From an uncultured Lachnospiraceae bacterium (lineage in GTDB: Bacteria > Bacillota > Clostridia > Lachnospirales > Lachnospiraceae), in the NCBI GenBank assembly GCA_945929965.1, contig CAMEOT010000002.1, positions 124,001 through 188,000 of the forward strand: DNA of 64,000 bases, in the 5' to 3' direction. Each line of letters opens with the position of its first letter. Within the stretch, counting starts at the first letter, position 1. This document shows positions 40,596 to 48,833 of the stretch, piece after piece. Below the pieces are notes generated by a model. That model made no database searches and was not told the DNA's origin. It saw only the letters and a program-made list of their open reading frames with translations. The position numbers and the translations under genes are program-made.

Positions 40596-41720
40596 TTATT
40601 CCTGCTCTCCATCAAAATCGTCTTCGGTTTCATCCTCATAATCGTCCACATAGTCCTCATAACGGAAGCCGGGAGCATCCTTGGCCTGTGTCTCGGATTT
40701 GATGTCGATCTTGTAACCGGTCAGTCTTGCTGCCAGTCTTGCGTTCTGACCTTCCTTACCGATTGCCAAAGACAGCTGATAATCAGGTACGACTACCTTT
40801 GCGGTCTTCTCATCGGGATCTGCAAATACTGCTACGATCTTGGCAGGAGAAAGTGCATTTTGAATCAGGTTACCGGGGTTCTCATCCCAGTTCACGATAT
40901 CGATCTTCTCACCGCGCAGCTCTTCTACGATAGCATTGACACGGGCACCGTTCATACCTACGCAGGCACCGACTGCATCTACATTGGGGTTATTGCTCCA
41001 TACAGCGATCTTGGTACGGCTTCCTGCCTCTCTGGCAATGCTCTTGATCTCTACGGTACCGTCCTTGATCTCGGTAACTTCAGACTCAAACAGTCTCTTT
41101 ACCAGCTCCGGATGAGTACGGCTGACATTGATACGGGGTCCCTTCGGGGTGTTCTTTACTTCCACGATGTAGACCTTGATACGCTCGGTGGGTTTGAATA
41201 CTTCACCCTTTACCTGCTCGTTCTCGGTCAGCATGGCATCTGCCTTACCCAGGTTGATGCTGATGTTCTTACCTACATAACGCTGTACCACGCCAGTGAC
41301 AACATCCTTTTCCTTCTCATAATACTGATTGTAAATTACGCTTCTCTCTTCCTCACGGATCTTCTGTAAGATCACGTTCTTGGCATTCTGCGTAGCGATA
41401 CGTCCGAATTCCTTGGACTTGATCTCTACATGGATCATATCGCCGACCTGTGCCTTTTTGGAGATCTCCTGTGCATCTTCCAGAGCGATCTGTAAGCAGT
41501 CATCCTCTACATCGTCCTTCGCAGGTACAACTTCCTTCTCGGCATATACCAGGAAATCGCAGGTCTCTCTATTGATCTCCACATGGATATTGTCAGCCTT
41601 TCCAAAATGGTTCTTGCAGGCTGTCATCAGGGAGTTCTCGATGGCTTCAAACAAGGTCTCCTTGCTGATCTCCTTCTCCTTCTCCAGAACATCCAGTGCC
41701 TCCATTAATTCCTTATTCAT
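40596..41720 (-). CDS. nusA: Transcription termination/antitermination factor NusA
   Basis: MNKELMEALDVLEKEKEISKETLFEAIENSL; VDAVGACVGMNGARVNAIVEELRGEKIDIV. Confidence 0.96.
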   Translation of the reverse strand: MNKELMEALDVLEKEKEISKETLFEAIENSLMTACKNHFGKADNIHVEINRETCDFLVYAEKEVVPAKDDVEDDCLQIALEDAQEISKKAQVGDMIHVEIKSKEFGRIATQNAKNVILQKIREEERSVIYNQYYEKEKDVVTGVVQRYVGKNISINLGKADAMLTENEQVKGEVFKPTERIKVYIVEVKNTPKGPRINVSRTHPELVKRLFESEVTEIKDGTVEIKSIAREAGSRTKIAVWSNNPNVDAVGACVGMNGARVNAIVEELRGEKIDIVNWDENPGNLIQNALSPAKIVAVFADPDEKTAKVVVPDYQLSLAIGKEGQNARLAARLTGYKIDIKSETQAKDAPGFRYEDYVDDYEDETEDDFDGEQE

Positions 41721-41843
41721 CATTTCCTCCATTCCGGCTTTCGCCTTTTCTTAGTGTATGGTTTCTTATTCTACAAGCTATAACTATTCAGAACCTCATT
41801 CCCAAAACGCATCTTCGATGCTCTCTTTTTGCTCTGAATAGTA

Positions 41844-42308
41844 TCAAAAATCTAACGCCAGGCGGATCAGTGCGGCGTCTGCTCTGGCAAAAGTTCTCGG
41901 GGTTCCTTCTTCTGTGATCGTAATAGTATCTGCATCAAAACTTTCCAGAATGCCGGAAAATTCCTTGCATTTGTCGATGGGCTTGAACAGCTTGATCTCC
42001 ACCTCTTCGCCGATGCTCTTCTGTAAGTGTTTATCCTTTTTCAGGGTTCTGCCCAATCCCGGGCTGCTGACTTCCAGAATGTATGCATCCGGAATGAAAT
42101 CCGCCTTGTCGAGAGCTTCGGATAATGCTCTGCTGACATTCTCGCAATCCAGAATGTTCACACCTTCCGGCTTGTCGATGTAGGCTCTCAGATAGTAGTC
42201 ACTGCCTTCCTTTACATACTCCACATCGTAGATCTCCACCTGATTTGCTTCTGCGATGGGCGTAAGCAGTTCTTCGGTTCTGCTTTCGTAGTCCTCTCGT
42301 TTGGACAT
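41844..42308 (-). CDS. rimP: Ribosome maturation factor RimP
   Basis: VEIYDVEYVKEGSDYYLRAYIDKPEGVNILDCENVSRALSEALD; YILEVSSPGLGRTLKKDKHL. Confidence 0.95.
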   Translation of the reverse strand: MSKREDYESRTEELLTPIAEANQVEIYDVEYVKEGSDYYLRAYIDKPEGVNILDCENVSRALSEALDKADFIPDAYILEVSSPGLGRTLKKDKHLQKSIGEEVEIKLFKPIDKCKEFSGILESFDADTITITEEGTPRTFARADAALIRLALDF

Positions 42309-42405
42309 GTATGCCCTCCTTTACTGATATGAACTGTCGTCACAACAACAAGAAAGAGTGGCGCGCGTCCACTCTTACTCTAGTAATCATCTTTAAACTA
42401 TACAC

Positions 42406-42434
42406 AGTATAGACCCTGTGTAATGAAATGTCAA
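42406..42434 (-). promoter_or_regulatory. Sigma-A promoter of rimP-nusA-infB operon
   Basis: Minus strand TTGACA-17-TATACT. Confidence 0.8.
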
Positions 42435-42440
42435 TAGCTT

Positions 42441-42623
42441 CTTATTGTAATACCCACGAATTGCTCCCCTGCTTTGCAGCTTTCGCAATTCTACAAACAT
42501 TCGGATTCCGCTGATTTGCTTCGCAAATCGCTTTTTCCTCATGTTTGGGCGCTTTTTCGGTTCATATGCCTTATCATGCAAGCATGAACGGCATCTAAAC
42601 CCAAAAGTTGGTATTACAAATAG
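42441..42623. repeat. ~183-bp inverted-repeat-bounded element with internal hairpins
   Basis: Ends CTTATTGTAATACC (42441) and GGTATTACAAATAG (to 42623), 12/14 complementary; internal GATTTGC-TTC-GCAAATC, GAATTGC...GCAATTC, TTTGGG...CCCAAA. Confidence 0.6.
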
Positions 42624-44368
42624 TTATGTGTTTCAAAATACAACTCGTTCACATGCTCGGAATGCAGGAGCTTGTGGGCGGTGCGGCTTAAGGGTTTCTC
42701 CAGGAACTCTTCGTAGACTTTCTGTACCTCGGGGTTCTCGTGGGAGAAACGAAGCTTTCTCTCGCTGTCCAGACGGTACAGGGTGCCTCCGCGCTGCTCC
42801 GCGAATTCACATCCGTCGTGGATGGGCTGTCCGCCGCCTCCGACACAGCCGCCGGGGCATGCCATGACTTCCACGAAATCATAGGATACTTTTCCTGCCT
42901 TGATGTCCTCTATCAGTCTCTCCGCATTTGCCAGTCCACTGACGGTACAGGTATGCAAGGTCTTATCCCCCAGTACAAAATCCGCTTCTCTTCTGCCGTC
43001 TCTTCCTCTGACCGCTCTAAAGGCATCCGCTTCCGGATTCTTCCCTTCCACTACCGCATAGGCAGTACGAAGTGCCGCCTCCATGACACCGCCGGTGACA
43101 CCGAAGATCACTCCGGCACCGGTGCTTTCTCCCAGAGGAGAATCAAAAGCCTGTTCCTTTAAAAACCGGGTATTGATATGCTCCGCACGGATCATCCGCA
43201 CGAATTCTCTGGTGGTCAGTACGATATCCACATCCTGCCCGGCTCCGGCACTCTTCATATAAGAAAGAGATGCCTCTCTCTTCTTGGATACGCAGGGCAT
43301 AATGGAGATACAGCAGATATTATTGGGGTCGATGCCCTTTTTCTGTGCAAAATGAGTCTTCGCCATGGCACCGAACATCTGCTGGGGGGATTTTGCCGTA
43401 GACAGATTCCGCAGATACTCCGGATACTTCTTGGATACGAAGCTCACCCAGCCGGGACAGCAGGAGGTAAACATGGGCCATGCGTATTTCCGGGAATTGT
43501 CCAGGCGCTCCAACAGTTCGCTTCCCTCTTCCATAATGGTCAGATCCGCCGCAAAATTGGTATCGAATACATAGTCAAAACCGATGCGCTTCAATGCTGC
43601 CACCATTTTGCCTTCAGAAGCTTCCTCTGCACTCAGTCCCAGTTCCTCGCCCCATGCGGTTCTCACCGCCGGTGCCACCTGAACTACCGTGATCTTCTCA
43701 GGATCCGCCAGTGCCTCGAAAGCCTTGTAAGTGTCATCGCGTTCTCTCAGTGCTCCGGTGGGACAATGGGTAATGCACTGTCCGCACAGGGTGCAGTCGG
43801 AACAGTCGATAGTCTTGTTATCCGCCACATCCACTGTGGTACGGGATCCGGTGTTCTGCACATCCCAGACATGCATCTCCTGGACCTTATCGCAGATCTG
43901 TACGCAACGCATACATTTGATACATTTTCTGGAGTCCCGGATCAGGGGGAAAGAATGGTCCCATGGAGTCTCGGGAACTTCTTCCGTAAAAGGTACTTCC
44001 AGAATTCCCAGATCATTGGAAATCTGCTGCAAATTACAGTTGCGGCTTCTGACGCAGGTTGCACAGTGGCAGTCATGCTGTGACAGGATCAATTCCACAT
44101 TGGTCTTGCGCACGCGGCGTACCTTCGGAGAATTGGTGAATACCACCATTCCCTCTTCCACCGGACTGTTGCAGGCAGTGATCAGTTTACTCTTCCCCTG
44201 CACTTCCACCACGCAGACTTTGCAGGCACTGATCTCATTAATATCTTTCAAAAAGCACAGATGCGGCACTTCGATGCCGATACCGGCTGCTGCGCTCATG
44301 ACACTGGTTCCTTCCGGAACCTGCAGCTGTATGCCGTCTATTGTAAGGTTTATCATTTTCTCGCCCAT
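42614..44368 (-). CDS. [FeFe] hydrogenase catalytic subunit (M3-type with 2Fe-2S, His-Cys and 4Fe-4S domains)
   Basis: H-cluster motifs FTSCCPGWVSF, IMPCVSKKREA, EVMACPGGCVGGGGQP; HDCHCATCVRSRNC; two CxxCxxCxxxC ferredoxin motifs. Confidence 0.95.
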   Translation of the reverse strand: MGEKMINLTIDGIQLQVPEGTSVMSAAAGIGIEVPHLCFLKDINEISACKVCVVEVQGKSKLITACNSPVEEGMVVFTNSPKVRRVRKTNVELILSQHDCHCATCVRSRNCNLQQISNDLGILEVPFTEEVPETPWDHSFPLIRDSRKCIKCMRCVQICDKVQEMHVWDVQNTGSRTTVDVADNKTIDCSDCTLCGQCITHCPTGALRERDDTYKAFEALADPEKITVVQVAPAVRTAWGEELGLSAEEASEGKMVAALKRIGFDYVFDTNFAADLTIMEEGSELLERLDNSRKYAWPMFTSCCPGWVSFVSKKYPEYLRNLSTAKSPQQMFGAMAKTHFAQKKGIDPNNICCISIMPCVSKKREASLSYMKSAGAGQDVDIVLTTREFVRMIRAEHINTRFLKEQAFDSPLGESTGAGVIFGVTGGVMEAALRTAYAVVEGKNPEADAFRAVRGRDGRREADFVLGDKTLHTCTVSGLANAERLIEDIKAGKVSYDFVEVMACPGGCVGGGGQPIHDGCEFAEQRGGTLYRLDSERKLRFSHENPEVQKVYEEFLEKPLSRTAHKLLHSEHVNELYFETHNYL

Positions 44369-44383
44369 TGTTTGCTCCTCTTT

Positions 44384-46237
44384 TTACCAGATGGCCGCAC
44401 GGCCGCCCTTTAAGCTTCCGTAGCCGTATTTGTCGCAGCGTAAGCATCTGCCCGCTTCCTGGCAGGCCTCCTGCTTCGTCATGCCGCATTCGAAAGCATC
44501 AAAATTCGTCTTACGCTCTCCGGCTTCTTTTTCACTCAACTGGATCCGTCCGCAGGGCTCCTTGTCTTCATAGGATACGGGAGGGATCTCCACATCGCAG
44601 GGTACCACGTGGTGATAACCCAGATATTCATCAATGTTGGCTGCTGCTACTTTTCCGGCAGCAATGGCACGGATGACGGTTGCGGGACCGGTCACGCAGT
44701 CACCTCCGGCGAATACGCCGTGGACATCCTTAACTTCACTGTCACTCATGGCAGTGATGGTACCGCGCTTTACAGAGATACCGGCTTCTTCAAAATGGCG
44801 GGTCTCAATACCCTGACCAATGGCCACCACAACGATATCACAGGGGATTCGAAGCAGGGGCACATCCGCCTGGATCGGACGGGCACGTCCCCAGGCATCG
44901 ATAGGGCCGATGATCTGCGGCTCCACCCACAGCGCCGTCACATTGCCGTTCTCATCGGCTTCGATCTTGTGCGGAGCTTTCAGGCTGTAGAGTTCCGCAC
45001 CCTCTGCGATGGCTCCTTCCACTTCCTCGGGAAGCGCTGTCATATCATTCTGTCTTCTACGGTAGGCAATTCCCACCTTTTTCGCACCCAGACGGATGGC
45101 GGAACGGGTACAGTCCATGGCTACATTACCGCCGCCGACTACAACTACGGTTTTGTCCTTGAAATCCGGCATGTCATCGTCACCGATGCGACGCAGCATT
45201 TCCACTGCAGACATTACACCGTGGGCATCCTCGCCCTCGATACCGATCTTTTTATCCGTATGAGCACCGATGGCAATGTAGACCGCATCGTATTCTTCAT
45301 GTAACTTATTATAAGAAATCTCGCCTTCTCCGTTGCCGACTCTGGTGTTCAGTTTCACTTCCACTCCGGTGGACAGGATGGTATCAATATCCTCCTGCAG
45401 ACGTTCTCTGGGGAAACGGTAGTTGGGGATTCCATAGCGTAACATACCGCCTAATTTGCTCTTTTCCTCAAATACTACGGCATGGTGTCCCATGAGTTCC
45501 AGGTAGTATGCCGCGGATAGACCGCCGGGACCTCCGCCGATGATTGCAACCTTTTTGCCGGTGCTCTCCGCCTTCTCGGGAACGGGAACGGTATTGGCTC
45601 TGGCATTGTCCACTGCCATACGTTTCAGCCCTCGGATGTTGATAGCGCTGTCGATCATGTTGCGGCGGCATCTTGCCTCACAGGGATGCTCGCAGATCAG
45701 GGCGCAGGCTGTCGGGAAAGGATTGTCCTTACGGATCAGCTTCACAGCATCCGCATAGCGCTCTTCCTTCACCAGAGCTATGTAACCGGGGATATCCACG
45801 CCTGCGGGACACAGTGCCACGCAGGGAACCGGCTGGGTGATATGGCAGGAGCATTTGCCGCCATGCTCGATATGGTAGACGTAATCTTCGCGGAAACCCT
45901 CCAATCCCGCCAGTACCATATGGGCTGCCTCATAGCCGATGGCGCAGTCCGCGGAATCCACGATGTCGGAAGCGGTATCGCGGATCAGGTCCAGTGTCTT
46001 CAGAGTGGCTTTACCTGCCAGCACTTCTTCCATCAGGTTCTGCAGCTGTCCCAGTCCCACACGGCAGGGAACGCATTTACCGCAGGTCTGGGCATGGCAC
46101 ATTTTCAGGAAAGAAAGCTGCAGATCCACCGGGCACAATCCGGGCGGGCTGGCAATGATTCTTCTCTCTAAGTCTTTATACAGGCGTTCTACCGTAAGCT
46201 GTGCCTTATTCGTGGTGGCAATCTTCAATCGGCTCAT
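44384..46237 (-). CDS. GltD-like NAD(P)-binding flavoprotein fused to NuoF-type 4Fe-4S domain; hydrogenase partner
   Basis: N-terminal SFLKMCHAQTCGKCVPCRVGLGQLQNLMEEVLAG (NuoF C-term-like), then KKVAIIGGGPGGLSAAYYLELMGHHAVVFEE and TVVVVGGGNVAMDCTRSAIRLGAKKV. Confidence 0.9.
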   Translation of the reverse strand: MSRLKIATTNKAQLTVERLYKDLERRIIASPPGLCPVDLQLSFLKMCHAQTCGKCVPCRVGLGQLQNLMEEVLAGKATLKTLDLIRDTASDIVDSADCAIGYEAAHMVLAGLEGFREDYVYHIEHGGKCSCHITQPVPCVALCPAGVDIPGYIALVKEERYADAVKLIRKDNPFPTACALICEHPCEARCRRNMIDSAINIRGLKRMAVDNARANTVPVPEKAESTGKKVAIIGGGPGGLSAAYYLELMGHHAVVFEEKSKLGGMLRYGIPNYRFPRERLQEDIDTILSTGVEVKLNTRVGNGEGEISYNKLHEEYDAVYIAIGAHTDKKIGIEGEDAHGVMSAVEMLRRIGDDDMPDFKDKTVVVVGGGNVAMDCTRSAIRLGAKKVGIAYRRRQNDMTALPEEVEGAIAEGAELYSLKAPHKIEADENGNVTALWVEPQIIGPIDAWGRARPIQADVPLLRIPCDIVVVAIGQGIETRHFEEAGISVKRGTITAMSDSEVKDVHGVFAGGDCVTGPATVIRAIAAGKVAAANIDEYLGYHHVVPCDVEIPPVSYEDKEPCGRIQLSEKEAGERKTNFDAFECGMTKQEACQEAGRCLRCDKYGYGSLKGGRAAIW

Positions 46238-46254
46238 GATCTTCTCCATTCTGT

Positions 46255-46268
46255 GTAAGCGCTTACAT
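46255..46268. promoter_or_regulatory. Perfect palindrome matching cre/LacI-family operator
   Basis: TGTAAGCGCTTACA just upstream of the flavoprotein RBS. Confidence 0.6.
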
Positions 46269-46324
46269 TTCTATTTAAAAAAAATAGTCGTTTTCACGAC
46301 TTTACTTTTGTTTATACACATGTA

Positions 46325-46353
46325 ATTATATACTATTTAATAAAATCTATCAA
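46325..46353 (-). promoter_or_regulatory. Sigma-A promoter of hydrogenase operon
   Basis: Minus strand TTGATA-17-TATAAT. Confidence 0.75.
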
Positions 46354-46382
46354 TAGGTTTGGCAAAAGTTAATTTTTTATCA

Positions 46383-46396
46383 TGTAAGAGCTTACA
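46383..46396. promoter_or_regulatory. Second operator palindrome
   Basis: TGTAAGAGCTTACA, 128 bp from TGTAAGCGCTTACA, upstream of the -35. Confidence 0.55.
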
Positions 46397-46408
46397 TAAA
46401 GAAAGTAT

Positions 46409-46652
46409 AGACGCCCGCGGGGAATGAAACATCCTTCCTCGATGTAAGGTCTCCCGGTGGGAATTTTCTGACGAAAAGCGAGGAACGGTTCTCATCATGA
46501 CGGGGTCGCCTACACGCGCCCTCCATAGCGCGGATCGGCTGACGCGGACATCGTGTCCGCTTTCCCGCTGTCTTTCAACACTTTTCGAGAAAATGTCACC
46601 ACCTCCCTACAAACATCCTCGGAAGGACATTCCATCCACCGCGGGCGTTCTG
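46409..46652 (-). ncRNA. Candidate large structured non-coding RNA (~244 nt); strand tentative
   Basis: Closing stem ACGCCCGCGG/CCGCGGGCGT plus TCCTTCC/GGAAGGA and GGAATG/CATTCC; internal GCGGACA-CGA-TGTCCGC and ACATTTT-CTCG-AAAAGTGT hairpins. No coding ORF; U-rich tail after the closing stem on the minus strand. Confidence 0.65.
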
Positions 46653-46678
46653 CATCCTAGAAAGCTTTAGAAAAGCCA

Positions 46679-46764
46679 GTAGCCCCGGCTGGGTATAAGA
46701 AACGCGGCACGCTCTGCGACAGAGTGCGAGCGTGCCGCGTTTCTTATACCCTGTCAGGGGCTAC
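46679..46764. repeat. 86-bp near-perfect palindrome
   Basis: 24-bp perfect arms GGGTATAAGAAACGCGGCACGCTC / GAGCGTGCCGCGTTTCTTATACCC, flanked by GTAGCCCC/GGGGCTAC. Confidence 0.9.
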
Positions 46765-46772
46765 GGAGATTC

Positions 46773-48083
46773 TTAAAAGATTACCCGTATCGTCGTTCCT
46801 TTGCCGGGTTCGCTCTCAAGCTGCAACTGGGCATGGCTCTTGGCGATGATGTGTTTTACGATAGCGAGCCCCAGACCGGTACCTCCGGTGGACTTGGAAC
46901 GGCTCTTGTCGACGCGGTAGAAGCGCTCGAAGATCCTATCCTGATGTTCCTTGGAAATGCCGATTCCGGTATCTTTTACCACGAGATAGGTATGTCCCTC
47001 TCTGGCGTAGGTCTGCACATCCACGCTTCCTCCGGGATTGTTATAACGGATCGCGTTATCGCAGAGATTATACAACAGTTCCTCCATCATCTGTCGGTTT
47101 TCCGTCACATAAGCATCTGTTCCGGCTAGCTGAATGGTCACATTATGTTTCTCTGCACTCATGGAAATCATTTCCACACAATTCTTCGCCATCTCATGGA
47201 GGTTCAGAAGTTCTGTATCCGCTTCCTCTTCCGTGCCGTCTAACTCCGACAGGCGAATAATATCATTAATTAATGTAAGCAACCGGTTCGCGCTGTTATG
47301 GATTCCGTGGGCGAAACGCACGGTATCCTGTTCGGAAGCCATTCCGGTCTCGATGAGTTCCGCATAACCGGAAATGGATGTGAGCGGTGTCTTTAGCTCA
47401 TGGGATACATTGGCACTGAATTCCTGCCGCATTTTGGCATTTTTCATAATGTCCTCATGCTGTTTGCGGATCATTGCCATGAACGGGGTCAGTTCCTCAT
47501 AGGTCTGCATCTCCGTACATTCCCCGATGTTCTGTGCCAGCTTCTCGATAGGCGCCACGAGCTTGGTGGTCAGTACTCTTGCCGCCACCATGCACAGCAC
47601 CAACAGGATGATGAAGATTCCCACCATCATAGGCAGTGCCTGGCTGAAGATACTGTAAATGCTCCTGGCATCCTTGGACAGACGTAACACACTGCCATCC
47701 TCTAAGCGGATCGCATAGTAAAAGGTGGACCGGGACAGGGTTTCGGAATTACGGACTGCTTCGCCCTCTCCGTCCTGCATTGCCTCCTGAATTTCCGGAC
47801 GGGAAGCGTGGTTTCCCATCGCTACAGAGTCTGCCTCATTGTCATACAGTACACGTCCGTCACTGCTGATCAGTGTCAGTCGCAGATCTGATTCTACGGG
47901 TGCTCCGTTTGCCTCGATCTCTTCTACCGAAGAGCAGCTTTTTAACAGAGAGCCATAGCTTTTCAGATCCTCCAGCACCTGTCTGCGGAACAGATCATAA
48001 TACACTATTGTGATCAGCACCATGGTGAGCAAAATCGTCACCGTGGCAATGAGAACCATCATCTTGTTAATCTTTTTCTTCAT
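46773..48083 (-). CDS. Sensor histidine kinase (PhoR-like)
   Basis: EFSANVSHELKTPLTSISGYAELIE; DTGIGISKEHQDRIFERFYRVDKSRSKSTGGTGLGLAIVKHI. Confidence 0.93.
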   Translation of the reverse strand: MKKKINKMMVLIATVTILLTMVLITIVYYDLFRRQVLEDLKSYGSLLKSCSSVEEIEANGAPVESDLRLTLISSDGRVLYDNEADSVAMGNHASRPEIQEAMQDGEGEAVRNSETLSRSTFYYAIRLEDGSVLRLSKDARSIYSIFSQALPMMVGIFIILLVLCMVAARVLTTKLVAPIEKLAQNIGECTEMQTYEELTPFMAMIRKQHEDIMKNAKMRQEFSANVSHELKTPLTSISGYAELIETGMASEQDTVRFAHGIHNSANRLLTLINDIIRLSELDGTEEEADTELLNLHEMAKNCVEMISMSAEKHNVTIQLAGTDAYVTENRQMMEELLYNLCDNAIRYNNPGGSVDVQTYAREGHTYLVVKDTGIGISKEHQDRIFERFYRVDKSRSKSTGGTGLGLAIVKHIIAKSHAQLQLESEPGKGTTIRVIF

Positions 48084-48089
48084 CTTCTG

Positions 48090-48776
48090 TTACGCTTTCT
48101 CACCATTCATAATGTATCCCACATTACGTACCGTCTTGATCAGGCTGCCCTCTTCCTTTAGCTTCTGACGCAGAGTCTTGATATGCATATCCAGCGTTCT
48201 GGACTCTCCCTCGAAATCAATCCCCCAGACGCGGTCTAATATCAGTTCCCTGGTAGTCACGATGCCGGCGTTCGTCATCAAAAGCTTCAACAGTTCATAT
48301 TCCTTGTAAGTCAGTTCCACCGGCTTCTTACCTACCATCACGGAATGTTTCTCTCTGTCCAGCACAATATTGCCAAGCTTCAGCACCTTATCCTTCTCCT
48401 GGGTCTTCTGGCTTCTGCGAAGCATTGCTTTGACCCTGGAGATCAGTTCCATGACGCCGAAGGGCTTCGTGATATAATCGTCTGCGCCCAGATCCAGGCC
48501 TTTTACCTTGTCGATTTCCGTGGTCTTTGCCGTGACCATGATCACCGGCACCAGTACGGTATCCTGTCTGGCACGAAGCTTTTTCACGATACTCAGTCCA
48601 TCCTCGTCCGGCAGCATGATATCTAACAGGATCAGATCCGGTGCTGTCTCGTTCAATGCTGCATAGAAATCTGTGGCGGAGTCAAATCCTTTTACCTCAT
48701 ATCCTACATTTGCCAGGGCAAAGGTCTCGATCTCCTGAATATTTTTATCATCCTCTACTACATAGATCAATGCCAT
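48090..48776 (-). CDS. Winged-helix response regulator (PhoP/PhoB-like)
   Basis: LILLDIMLPDEDGLSIVKKLR; ELTYKEYELLKLLMTNAGIVTTRELILDRVWGIDFEGESRTLDMHIKTLRQKL. Confidence 0.94.
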   Translation of the reverse strand: MALIYVVEDDKNIQEIETFALANVGYEVKGFDSATDFYAALNETAPDLILLDIMLPDEDGLSIVKKLRARQDTVLVPVIMVTAKTTEIDKVKGLDLGADDYITKPFGVMELISRVKAMLRRSQKTQEKDKVLKLGNIVLDREKHSVMVGKKPVELTYKEYELLKLLMTNAGIVTTRELILDRVWGIDFEGESRTLDMHIKTLRQKLKEEGSLIKTVRNVGYIMNGEKA

Positions 48777-48833
48777 CTCACAGCACTCCTCTCTGACTGT
48801 GCTTTCTCTTCTTAACTATACCCCTGTAATTCC

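Noticed and set aside
42393-42581. 62-aa minus-strand ORF MHDKAYEPKKRPNMRKK...
   Set aside because: Runs through the inverted-repeat element and the rimP-nusA promoter -35/-10; no convincing RBS, probably chance.
43178-44083. 301-aa plus-strand ORF
   Set aside because: Antisense to the [FeFe] hydrogenase; no domain features.
46409-46652. Assignment of the structured RNA as SRP RNA, RNase P RNA or tmRNA
   Set aside because: Lacks GGAAGCAGC (SRP), GAGGAAAGUC (RNase P) and a tag-peptide/tRNA-like domain (tmRNA) by inspection; 6S or raiA could not be decided without a covariance search.
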